NCBI GenBank assembly: GCA_902797495.1
Contig: CADBTH010000090.1
Location: forward strand, 1-5,694
Direction of reading: 5' to 3'
Origin: an uncultured Ruminococcus sp.
GTDB taxonomy: Bacteria; Bacillota; Clostridia; Oscillospirales; CAG-272
Length of the DNA stretch: 5,694 bases
Positions 1-5,688 of the stretch are shown here, piece by piece. Both the position numbers and the translations under genes were made by a program. The notes below the pieces were generated by a model, which was not told the DNA's origin, did no database searches, and was given only the letters and a program-made list of their open reading frames with translations. The number at the start of each line of letters is the position of its first letter. The first letter of the stretch is position 1.

Positions 1-736
1 AGAGATCGGTTGGTACTATCTGAATTCGAGATACTATGATCCCTGTCTCGGCAGGTTCATTAATGCGGATGGACTCGTCGCTTCAAGCGAAAGCTTTATC
101 GGCATGAATCTGTTTGCGTACTGTAATAATAACTCAGTTCTTCATAAAGATAGTTCCGGTTCAAGACCAATTATCGCAGCAGATCCAAATAGCGAGACCG
201 ACGAAGAAAGAAAACTCTCGTTCGAGTATATGAGAGAATATACTTTGTCAAGAATAGAGGCTGACAAACAAAGAAAGCTGAAAGAAGAGTTCAATGAGTT
301 ATATAATAAGACATATGGGAAATCATATGATTTTTCTGGAGTAACTGAGATTAAAAGAACTACAAGATATGTTTCTTCTTTCGAAACATTTTTTGATAAC
401 TTAATGATAGGTACTGTCGGAACGATAGTCAGCGCGGCTTTAGTAGAGTCCGGAATTGGCGTTGTAATTGCTTCAGGGAGTAGCGTTTTTGGCGGTGCAT
501 GTATATCAATGGCAGTACCGTCACCTGGAACCTATTCTCAATATGAAATAACATCTGTAATATACGAAACAGTATATGTTAAATCTCCTGGCTACCGCGG
601 ACAAACTAATTCGACGGCAATAAGATGCAAAAAAGCAACAACGATTACATATCGTGTTGTAAATGGAGAATTAGTTAACGATGGTGCTACATACATGGAT
701 GGAACATTATACTATAGATATCTAAATCATCCTTAA
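1..736 (+). CDS. Rhs/YD-repeat polymorphic toxin, C-terminal fragment (5' end outside window)
   Basis: The frame is open from the window edge; the first complete codon is at position 2 and the stop is TAA at 734-736, leaving 244 visible residues. The first ~50 residues are the end of the Rhs repeat-associated core: seen motifs are GWYYLNSRYYDP, GRFINADG and NLFAYCNNN, followed by DSSG. The Met at 104 is internal to this core, not a start. In this family the core forms the end of a beta cage and everything after it is a variable toxin tail. Here the tail begins near nt 164. Visible residues ~62-105 are rich in Glu, Lys and Arg and look helical; residues ~131-172 (nt 392-517) are a long Gly/Ala/Val/Ile/Ser stretch that could enter a membrane; the last ~70 residues look beta-rich and end in YYRYLNHP. 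I recognise no nuclease, deaminase or ADP-ribosyltransferase motif. A membrane-active toxin is inference. The tail is AT-rich (about 35% GC in a sampled 60 bp), unlike the minus-strand genes, which suggests tail exchange by transfer. Confidence 0.9.
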   Translation, partial: EIGWYYLNSRYYDPCLGRFINADGLVASSESFIGMNLFAYCNNNSVLHKDSSGSRPIIAADPNSETDEERKLSFEYMREYTLSRIEADKQRKLKEEFNELYNKTYGKSYDFSGVTEIKRTTRYVSSFETFFDNLMIGTVGTIVSAALVESGIGVVIASGSSVFGGACISMAVPSPGTYSQYEITSVIYETVYVKSPGYRGQTNSTAIRCKKATTITYRVVNGELVNDGATYMDGTLYYRYLNHP

Positions 737-748
737 TGGAGGGAAACT

Positions 749-1102
749 ATGGAAAAACACAGACCAAGTTTTATAAGATTTCTTTTTACGGGAAAATATA
801 AAGATTTTTATTGCAAGAATTGCGGAATAATTCTTCGATTGAATAAAAAGCAGAAAAGAATGCACTATATTATTATTCCTGCATTATTTAGTTTTTTGGC
901 AGCAACTTCGATTTCATGCTATATAACATTCGGTAGATCTTCAAGTACTGATAATACGATGTACTTGATAAATTGCGGAGTTATTATATTGGCATTTGTG
1001 GTGCTTCATTTATTGATTTCGTTAGTAGAATACTTTATTATTCGATTTGAGCCAGTACAGAGCAAGAATTGCCATAAGACAGGGATCGGTTCTATGTCTT
1101 GA
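749..1102 (+). CDS. Small CxxC membrane protein, candidate immunity protein for the Rhs toxin
   Basis: This 117-residue protein starts 12 bp after the Rhs stop and has a strong site GGAGGG (738-743) five bases before ATG, so the two genes are probably co-transcribed. A basic N-terminus leads into a knuckle YCKNCG (Cys22, Cys25) and a Lys/Arg-rich stretch, then two predicted transmembrane helices at about residues 40-61 and 72-98. The pattern of short aromatic/basic lead, CxxCG, then paired helices recalls the small putative zinc-finger membrane proteins of Firmicutes that carry two CxxC motifs, but only one CxxC is present here. Position directly behind a polymorphic toxin is where immunity genes normally lie, and a membrane immunity protein would suit a membrane-acting toxin; both are inference. 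The last nine residues (HKTGIGSMS) and the stop are encoded by the repeat copy at 1075-1102, so the original C-terminus may have been lost or replaced. The gene is AT-rich like the toxin tail. Confidence 0.8.
   Translation: MEKHRPSFIRFLFTGKYKDFYCKNCGIILRLNKKQKRMHYIIIPALFSFLAATSISCYITFGRSSSTDNTMYLINCGVIILAFVVLHLLISLVEYFIIRFEPVQSKNCHKTGIGSMS
1075..1102 (+). repeat. REP-like palindromic repeat, copy 1 (inside the 3' end of the small membrane gene)
   Basis: The copy starts TAAGACAGG, has a central GATCGGTTC and ends TATGTCTTGA. The outer arms AAGACA and TGTCTT are inverted complements. It lies in frame in the preceding gene and supplies its final codons and TGA stop. It resembles copies 3 and 4 closely. 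Repeats of this type (GGGGACGGTTCTGTGTC core) are, from general knowledge, scattered in many Clostridia genomes and are thought to depend on IS200-like REP-associated transposases; no transposase is in this window. Confidence 0.75.
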
Positions 1103-1110
1103 AAAACTTA

Positions 1111-1138
1111 TAAGACAGGGAATGGTTCGATACACTGA
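1111..1138 (+). repeat. REP-like palindromic repeat, copy 2 (degenerate)
   Basis: The copy begins TAAGACAGGGAATGGTTC, matching the left part of copies 1 and 3, but its right arm has decayed to ATACACTGA, so the terminal palindrome is broken. It begins eight bases after the end of copy 1, in direct orientation. Its left part is also the 5' arm of the hairpin at 1117-1166. Confidence 0.65.
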
Positions 1139-1166
1139 AAAATCAAGCGATTTCGAGCCGTTCCCT
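1117..1166 (+). repeat. Inverted repeat / long hairpin between repeat copies 2 and 3
   Basis: AGGGAATGGTTCGA (1117-1130) can pair with TCGAGCCGTTCCCT (1153-1166) over 14 positions, two of them G-U pairs in RNA. Inside the loop, AATC (1141-1144) and GATT (1149-1152) can form a small second stem. The right arm looks like an inverted partial copy of the repeat core, so this may be a head-to-head pair of REP-like units of the REPIN kind. No T-run follows, so it is not a convincing terminator. Confidence 0.55.
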
Positions 1167-1193
1167 TAAGACAGGGGACGGTTCTGTGTCTTA
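1167..1193 (+). repeat. REP-like palindromic repeat, copy 3 (most intact)
   Basis: This 27-bp copy has perfect outer arms TAAGACA and TGTCTTA around a GGGGACGGTTCTG centre. It is the best preserved of the four and faces copy 4 in inverted orientation across the terminator at 1213-1250. Confidence 0.75.
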
Positions 1194-1212
1194 ACGAAGT
1201 CCGTGAATCAGC

Positions 1213-1250
1213 ACGACCCCGGCGGGAAACCGCCGGGGTCGTATTCTTTC
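1213..1250 (+). terminator. Rho-independent terminator of the Rhs / small membrane gene unit
   Basis: A perfect 13-bp GC-rich stem (ACGACCCCGGCGG at 1213-1225 with its complement at 1230-1242) closes a GAAA tetraloop and is followed on the plus strand by the T-rich ATTCTTTC. It lies 110 bp after the last plus-strand stop and between converging genes. The minus-strand side is followed by GCTGATTC, without a T-run, so it should work mainly for plus-strand transcription, although the stem could also slow RNA polymerase arriving from the transglutaminase gene. Confidence 0.75.
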
Positions 1251-1280
1251 AAAAACTTTTGAGAGGGGTTTACAGCGCGT

Positions 1281-1307
1281 AAAGACACAGTGCCGTCTCC
1301 TGTCTTA
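1281..1307 (-). repeat. REP-like palindromic repeat, copy 4 (inverted)
   Basis: Read on the minus strand, this copy is TAAGACAGG, then AGACGGCAC, then TGTGTCTTT, matching copy 3 at all but a few positions and in opposite orientation. Copies 3 and 4 form an inverted pair about 140 bp across with the terminator stem between them. It begins 20 bp beyond the stop of the minus-strand transglutaminase gene, in its 3' untranslated region. Confidence 0.75.
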
Positions 1308-1327
1308 GCTCAAAATTTTCAGAGAGT

Positions 1328-2512
1328 TCAGCTTCTGAAGTAGACGTTCAGAACGAGCCCGTCGGAGGAGTACACGAATTCCGAATTGTTGAAGACGTCG
1401 ATCGTGTAGCATCCGCGCTCGTCGAAGAGGTCGGTCTTTGCCGCATCAAGCTCGCCCTTCGACGTGAACTTTATGCTCGTCGCGCCGGAGTTGAACAGCT
1501 CCGCCGCTCCCTCTCTCGTGTAGCGGTCGAGGACGAGTCCGTTTCGAACGAAGTAGTCGTATTCGGTCGAGACGCACTCGGGAAGAGGCGGCATGCCCTC
1601 GTCGGGGGTGTGATCCTTTCCGATCTCCTCGGTCGTCAGTCCGAAATAGTCGTATCTGACAGAGACTCCGTAATCTTCCTCGCGGTCGACGTCGTCCCAC
1701 GTCACGTCGACGAAGGCGTAGCCCTCGCCGAGCTTCACGCAGTTCCACGCGTGACTGTCGCCGTCCGCCTCTCCGGGGACGTAGATGCAATCGATCCCGA
1801 GCGCGTTCAGCGCGGCGGTGTACGCCTTCGCGTAGCCCTCGCAGACGGCGCTCCCTCCTACGAGACAACCGTACGCCGAGTGCGCGGCGCGGTCTCCGCC
1901 GCCTTCGGGCGCGTCGGCAGAGTCCCAGTCGTAGACGGTGTTCTTCGCGATCTCGTCGTGGACGTAGAGCGCGCGCTCGTAAACGGAGTCGAGCTCTTCT
2001 GCTCCGCGGACGATCTCTGAGAGCGCCGCGTCGAACCGCGCCTGCTCCGCGTCGCCGTAGTCGTTCGTTCCGAGAGTTATCGTCATCTCTCCGTCGCCCG
2101 TTTCCTCTCCGTAGGAGAAGGAGAACTCGACGGAACGGTCATATTTTATATATTCGGGGTGATCGCGCAGGCAGAGCAGCGTAACGTTCTTTACCGCCTC
2201 GCTGTCGTCGTTGTAGTAGTTGAAGTCTATCGTCAGAGAGTCATCACCGTGAGACACGGCGCCGTAGACCCGGTCGTAGATCTCGCGCTCGTCGGCGTCC
2301 GATATCAGGTTGTACCAGCCGAGGGCGGGAGCTGCGGGTACGGGGTCGCTCACCGTTTCGACGGGAGATGAAGTTTCGGTCTCGTTCGGCAGGGTAAAGC
2401 GCGGCTCCGCCGTCCCGCCGTCCTCGCTCTTTCCGCACGCGGTAAAGGCGAGAGACGCGCAGATGGCGACGAGGAGAGCCGCCGCGCGTTTTACAGTCTT
2501 CGTACGTTTCAT
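1328..2512 (-). CDS. Secreted lipoprotein with transglutaminase-like (cysteine protease-fold) domain
   Basis: A 394-residue protein starting with a basic, hydrophobic leader and a lipobox-like LAFTAC, with Cys26 as the probable lipidated residue. The -3 residue is Phe rather than the usual Leu, so processing is likely but not certain. Residues ~28-64 are a Pro/Ser/Thr/Glu-rich linker. Residues ~65-160 form an unrecognised N-terminal region. The transglutaminase-like core carries the full triad: Cys224 in GGSAVCEGYAKAY, His254 in DSHAWN and Asp269 in FVDVTWDD. A C-terminal region (~315-394) starts with YDYFVRNGL, a feature I associate with Clostridia members of this group. Such proteins act outside the cell; many are peptidases or crosslinkers, but the substrate cannot be read from sequence. 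The ATG is preceded by GGAG (2521-2524) with eight bases of spacing. The gene has its own promoter after a strong terminator, so it is probably transcribed separately from the dockerin gene upstream. Confidence 0.9.
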   Translation of the reverse strand: MKRTKTVKRAAALLVAICASLAFTACGKSEDGGTAEPRFTLPNETETSSPVETVSDPVPAAPALGWYNLISDADEREIYDRVYGAVSHGDDSLTIDFNYYNDDSEAVKNVTLLCLRDHPEYIKYDRSVEFSFSYGEETGDGEMTITLGTNDYGDAEQARFDAALSEIVRGAEELDSVYERALYVHDEIAKNTVYDWDSADAPEGGGDRAAHSAYGCLVGGSAVCEGYAKAYTAALNALGIDCIYVPGEADGDSHAWNCVKLGEGYAFVDVTWDDVDREEDYGVSVRYDYFGLTTEEIGKDHTPDEGMPPLPECVSTEYDYFVRNGLVLDRYTREGAAELFNSGATSIKFTSKGELDAAKTDLFDERGCYTIDVFNNSEFVYSSDGLVLNVYFRS

Positions 2513-2520
2513 ACGTCACG

Positions 2521-2573
2521 CTCCGTTATAATATTCTAGTATATATTGTAACATAGGAAATTGAAAAATGCAA
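2521..2573 (-). promoter_or_regulatory. Promoter and ribosome site of the transglutaminase lipoprotein gene
   Basis: On the minus strand, TTGCAT (2568-2573) and TACAAT (2545-2550) are separated by exactly 17 bases; the -10 matches five of six consensus bases while the -35 matches three. The ribosome site GGAG lies at 2521-2524, eight bases before ATG, giving an expected leader of about 25-30 bases. The region is AT-rich in contrast to the genes on both sides. The -35 box lies immediately next to the terminator at 2574-2607. Confidence 0.6.
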
Positions 2574-2607
2574 CAAAAAAACCGCGGCGTGCGCCGCGGT
2601 TTTTTTG
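2574..2607 (-). terminator. Rho-independent terminator of the dockerin beta-helix gene (symmetrical)
   Basis: The 16-bp perfect inverted repeat pairs CAAAAAAACCGCGGCG (2574-2589) with its complement (2592-2607) around a two-base centre; the core is CCGCGGCG with CGCCGCGG. On the minus strand the GC stem is followed by seven T residues, a textbook terminator eight bases beyond the TAG stop of the dockerin gene. The A-run on the other side makes it symmetrical, so it could also stop plus-strand transcription. Confidence 0.9.
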
Positions 2608-2614
2608 TGTGACT

Positions 2615-5600
2615 CTATGCGATGACTCCCGCTATCATCTGCTTCAGCGCCTTGACGTCCTGCATCGAGACCGCGCCGTCGGAGTCGGCGTCGCAGTTTT
2701 CAACGACGATGCCCGACAGATCTGTCAGGGAAGAGGAGAGGTACTGCTTCAGAAGACGCAGGTCTATCATATTGACCGTGCCGTCGCCGTTGACGTCGCC
2801 CGGTTTTACCGTGGCGTTCTTCACGGTCGTGACCGTGACCGTGACGCTGCCGGAGACCTTCGTCAGACGGTAAAGGTTTTCGACTCCCGCGGTCGATGAG
2901 AGATCCTTCAGATTCTTATAAGAGCCTTCTGCAGAGACGTTATCTATTTCGTACCCGCTGTCGGCGACAACGGAGAAGTTTACCTGCCCGTCGCCGGTGA
3001 TAACGGGGCATCCGGTATCGCTGTCGCGCGCTGCTGCGCTCAGCGCTCCGGTCTCGTCCGCCTCCGAATAATCCTGTGTGTAATAGACGTTAATTGTCGC
3101 ATGATCCGCTTCAAACGTCACCGTGAAGGGAGACGCAGTCTGCGTATCCGTGTATACGCTGCCGCCAACGCTTGCAGATGCGGTGAACGTTATCGTCGAC
3201 GCGTCCGTGAGCTCGCTCGTGACGGGACACTCGACGGAAACCGTTCCGCCGCATACCGCGCAGACGTAATTGAACGATGCCGTTCCGAAGTCGCCGCTCC
3301 AAGTCCACGAAGGAACTGTTCCGGAGGCGACGGATCCGTGTTCGCATTTTACGGTCGTGACCGTGACTGTGGTGTCCGCCGTTATCTTCGTAACGCGGTA
3401 GGTGTTTTCAAGTCCGGTGTCGAGAGGCCCTTTGATATTTTTATAAGTGCCCTCGGTCACGCTGACGCTCTCGAGCGAGTAGCCGTCCGCGAGGACTACG
3501 GTGAAGTTGACTTGACCCGAGCCCGAGGAGTCGGGCTCTCCGGTCGAACTGCTTCTCGATACCGTACTTCCCGTCGCGCCGACGCTCTCCGACTCGCCCG
3601 CGTAGTCCTGAGTTTTGTATACCGTGAAGGAGGCGACGCCCTCGTCGCCGGCGAACGTTACCGTGTATCCTTCGTCTGCCGTGAAGACCGAGTGGTCGCA
3701 CTCGGGCACCGTGACGGGGGCGGGTACCGTCGCGCTCTCGGTCGCGCCGCAGGTCAGACAGGTGTAAGTGATAACGCCTGAGCCGTCAGCCGTCGCCGCC
3801 GTCGTTACGGCGCCGTCGTCCCAGGAGTGGCTGAACGAACCTCCCTTGCAGGAGGTGACGGTGGTCGCCGTGCGCAGAGCCGGCGCGCTTGATGAGACGG
3901 ACGTCGGCCAGGACGCCATCGTGTAGTTGACGGCCTTAGGAAGCGCGTAGCTGAGTACGACCGTGCCGCCGTTTCCCGCCGTTGCGTTGACTATAGCTCC
4001 CGCGCTGTAGCGGGTCGAGGTCGCGGAATACTTCTGATTCTGACCGAACCATGAGGACGAAGCCGAGCCGTCCATGCCCGTGGTGCCGGACGTGAAGACC
4101 GTCGCGCCGTCGATGAGGACGGCGCCGTCGGCGTCGATCGCCGAGTTGTCGCCGCCCGACCTCATGCTGAATACCGCCTGAGTGCCGCCGTAGAGGTAGA
4201 GCCCTCCGTTGGAGTCGAGCCCGTCGCCGTCGCAGTTGACGTAAAGGTCTCCGCCGTATATATAGATGTTATAGTCCGAGGAAGTTGACGAGCCGCCGGG
4301 GTTTCCGCCTCCGGGACCCCATCCTCCGCCGGGACCCCATCCGCCTCCGGGGTTGAAGGGATCGCCGCCATGGCCGGGGTCGCTTCCGCTCGACGAGCCG
4401 CCCGCGGCGTTGACTCCGTCGTCGGAGGCCGTGACGTAGTAACGTCCGGAATACATATAGAGAGTGCCGCCCTCGAGCCCTTCGTAGGAATTGTTGATCC
4501 TGACGTCGGGGTCGCGGGGAAGTCCGTTCTCCGTGCCGAGCGTGAGAGTCGTGTCGGCGTGCATGCCGTCGTCGCCGGTCGAGATAGTGAACGTGCCGCC
4601 GGTGACAGACGCGTATGCGTCGGAGTGGATCGCGTCGTCAGCCGTGTTGAAGTTGAAAACGCCGCCCGTTATCGTCAGAGTCGGCTCGATCCCCGCTTCT
4701 TCAGCGCGGTCGCCGGACGTCTTGAGGCCCTTGCAGCTGTACTGATCTGCGAGCGTGTCGTTCCAGACAGAGTATCCCTTCCACGTCTGAATGTCGAACG
4801 CGCCGCCGTTTACCGTCAGCGCGCTGTCCGCCTGGACGCCGTCGCCGTCGCAGTCTATGTCGAACGTGCCGCCGTTTACCGTGACCGTTCCCGCGGAGTC
4901 CGTATCTATCGTCGTGCCCTCGGTCGCGTCCGTCGCGTCCGGCGCGCTCTTTATGCCGTCGTTCGTCGCCTTGATGACGAACGTTCCCTGATTGAATACG
5001 AGGCTGCCGTCGCACGCGATTCCGTTGTTGACCGCGGCCCCCGTGAGAGTTCCGCCGTAGTATTTTCCGCTGCCGGCAACGGTTATCGTGCCGGACTGGT
5101 TGAACGTGACTGTGGCGGTCGAGCCGCCTTTGACGCCGTTCTTGGCGTTGGCGACGACCGTGAGATTGCCCTCTCCGCAGAACGTCGCCGTCGCGCCGCT
5201 CTTTATCTTTACCGCCGCGCCTTCGTACGCGTCGGCGACCGTGACGTCGGTCGACGTTTCGTTCGCGGGGTCTTCGTTGTCTGTGAGAGTTGACGAGCCT
5301 TCGAGGTGGATCGAGACTTCAGCCGTTTTGCCGATCACTATCGGAGCTGTCGAGGAGGACGACAGCGAAAGACTGTCAAGGATCAGCGTCACCCCCGAGA
5401 CGCCCTTTGCCACGCTGACCGATCCCTCGGCACAGCTTCCGGTGAGGGTGTAAGTTCCCGCCGTCGTGACCGTGAGGGAAGTTCCGTCGATCACGTATCC
5501 GCTTCCCGCTTCGCTCTCCGTTATCCCTTCGTCGGAGAAGGTGAGAGTGACTCCCGCCGACTCCGCGCCGACTGCGAGGGGCGCGGCGGTGAGGATAAGC

Positions 5601-5641
5601 ATGAACGACAAAAGCAATGAGATGATCTTCTTCGTTTTCAT
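2615..5641 (-). CDS. Secreted Cthe_2159-like beta-helix carbohydrate-binding protein with C-terminal type I dockerin
   Basis: A 1008-residue exported protein. Residues 1-26 are a signal peptide, probable cleavage VGA|ES. Residues ~31-585 match my memory of the PF14262 family (Cthe_2159, a polygalacturonate-binding, calcium-rich parallel beta-helix): rungs such as VTVNGGTFDI, LTITGGVF and SVTGGTFTISTGDDGMHAD alternate with Asp-rich turns (DGDGVQAD, ADDAIHSD, SDDGVNAAGG, DGDGLDSNGG). A Gly/Trp/Pro loop (413-452) interrupts the helix. Residues 598-631 and 766-797 hold Cys/His then CxxC knuckles, alternating with two copies of a beta-rich module (~648-765 and 831-941). Residues 948-1008 are a dockerin: calcium loops D949-N951-D953-T955-N957-D960 and D984-D986-D988-A990-S992-D995, each followed by a helix with LKQ. 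It should bind a cohesin, placing an acidic-polysaccharide-binding protein on a scaffold or the cell surface. No catalytic centre is evident. The start is set by GGAGG five bases before ATG and by the signal peptide. Confidence 0.92.
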   Translation of the reverse strand: MKTKKIISLLLSFMLILTAAPLAVGAESAGVTLTFSDEGITESEAGSGYVIDGTSLTVTTAGTYTLTGSCAEGSVSVAKGVSGVTLILDSLSLSSSSTAPIVIGKTAEVSIHLEGSSTLTDNEDPANETSTDVTVADAYEGAAVKIKSGATATFCGEGNLTVVANAKNGVKGGSTATVTFNQSGTITVAGSGKYYGGTLTGAAVNNGIACDGSLVFNQGTFVIKATNDGIKSAPDATDATEGTTIDTDSAGTVTVNGGTFDIDCDGDGVQADSALTVNGGAFDIQTWKGYSVWNDTLADQYSCKGLKTSGDRAEEAGIEPTLTITGGVFNFNTADDAIHSDAYASVTGGTFTISTGDDGMHADTTLTLGTENGLPRDPDVRINNSYEGLEGGTLYMYSGRYYVTASDDGVNAAGGSSSGSDPGHGGDPFNPGGGWGPGGGWGPGGGNPGGSSTSSDYNIYIYGGDLYVNCDGDGLDSNGGLYLYGGTQAVFSMRSGGDNSAIDADGAVLIDGATVFTSGTTGMDGSASSSWFGQNQKYSATSTRYSAGAIVNATAGNGGTVVLSYALPKAVNYTMASWPTSVSSSAPALRTATTVTSCKGGSFSHSWDDGAVTTAATADGSGVITYTCLTCGATESATVPAPVTVPECDHSVFTADEGYTVTFAGDEGVASFTVYKTQDYAGESESVGATGSTVSRSSSTGEPDSSGSGQVNFTVVLADGYSLESVSVTEGTYKNIKGPLDTGLENTYRVTKITADTTVTVTTVKCEHGSVASGTVPSWTWSGDFGTASFNYVCAVCGGTVSVECPVTSELTDASTITFTASASVGGSVYTDTQTASPFTVTFEADHATINVYYTQDYSEADETGALSAAARDSDTGCPVITGDGQVNFSVVADSGYEIDNVSAEGSYKNLKDLSSTAGVENLYRLTKVSGSVTVTVTTVKNATVKPGDVNGDGTVNMIDLRLLKQYLSSSLTDLSGIVVENCDADSDGAVSMQDVKALKQMIAGVIA
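2819..3151 (-). repeat. Beta-rich module, copy 2, within the dockerin protein
   Basis: This encodes residues ~831-941. Landmarks are FTVTFEADHATINVYYTQDY, GDGQVNFSVVADSGYEIDNV, GSYKNLKD, GVENLYRLTKV and TVTVTTVK. The same landmarks occur in the same order in the module at 3347-3700, and the DNA is still alike, for example ACGGTCGTGACCGTGAC in both. This copy lacks the Ser-rich insertion seen in the other. The fold resembles an extracellular immunoglobulin-like or spacer module, but I do not recognise a named family. Confidence 0.75.
3347..3700 (-). repeat. Beta-rich module, copy 1, within the dockerin protein
   Basis: This encodes residues ~648-765, with landmarks YTVTFAGDEGVASFTVYKTQ, GSGQVNFTVVLADGYSLESV, GTYKNIKG, GLENTYRVTKI and TVTVTTVK. 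It aligns end to end with the module at 2819-3151, with a Ser/Gly-rich stretch (about residues 690-709) in the middle. Each module is preceded by a Cys/His and CxxC knuckle, so the duplicated unit may be knuckle plus module. Confidence 0.75.
4305..4354 (-). repeat. 18-bp tandem repeat encoding GGGWGP units
   Basis: Two adjacent 18-bp units (4305-4322 and 4323-4340) differ at only two positions and a partial third follows. In the protein they give GGGWGPGGGWGPGGG, part of a flexible Gly-rich loop (residues ~413-452) set into the beta-helix just after SDDGVNAAGG. The in-frame period of six codons means unit number can change without breaking the gene. Confidence 0.8.
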
Positions 5642-5646
5642 TTTTT

Positions 5647-5688
5647 CCTCCGTATGATCCTGCGGTTTTCGCCGCTGTCGTTATAATA
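5647..5688 (-). promoter_or_regulatory. Leader of the dockerin gene: ribosome site and possible -10 box
   Basis: On the minus strand, GGAGG (5647-5651) lies five bases before the ATG and fixes the start. Further upstream, TATTAT (5683-5688) matches five of six bases of a -10 box; the matching -35 would be outside the window, so the promoter call is tentative. Confidence 0.4.

Noticed and set aside
1246..1265. Imperfect AT-rich inverted repeat as a terminator for the minus-strand lipoprotein gene
   Set aside because: The stem is weak and its centre is only two bases, so at most eight pairs form with a four-base loop, and no T-run follows on the minus strand. The real end of that transcript is unresolved.
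1075..1307. CRISPR array
   Set aside because: The copies vary in sequence, spacing is irregular, one copy is inverted, and the spacers are not of uniform length.
1610..2020. Plus-strand open frame opposite the transglutaminase gene
   Set aside because: It is a shadow of the high-GC minus-strand gene, rich in Arg and Val, with no ribosome site and no recognisable motif.
4370..5293. Long 307-codon plus-strand open frame opposite the beta-helix gene
   Set aside because: Length comes from the repeated codons and high GC of the minus-strand gene. The product is an Arg/Val/Ala-rich string without domains, and the minus-strand frame has clear family motifs.
5662..5675. Small hairpin in the leader of the dockerin gene as a riboswitch or attenuator
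   Set aside because: Only four GC pairs can form around a six-base loop, with no competing stem or T-run; it is too small to support a regulatory call.
2522..5688. Shared ATTATAACG upstream of both minus-strand genes as a common operator
   Set aside because: The nine-base match sits at very different distances from the two start codons and may just be AT-rich promoter sequence; two occurrences do not define a site.
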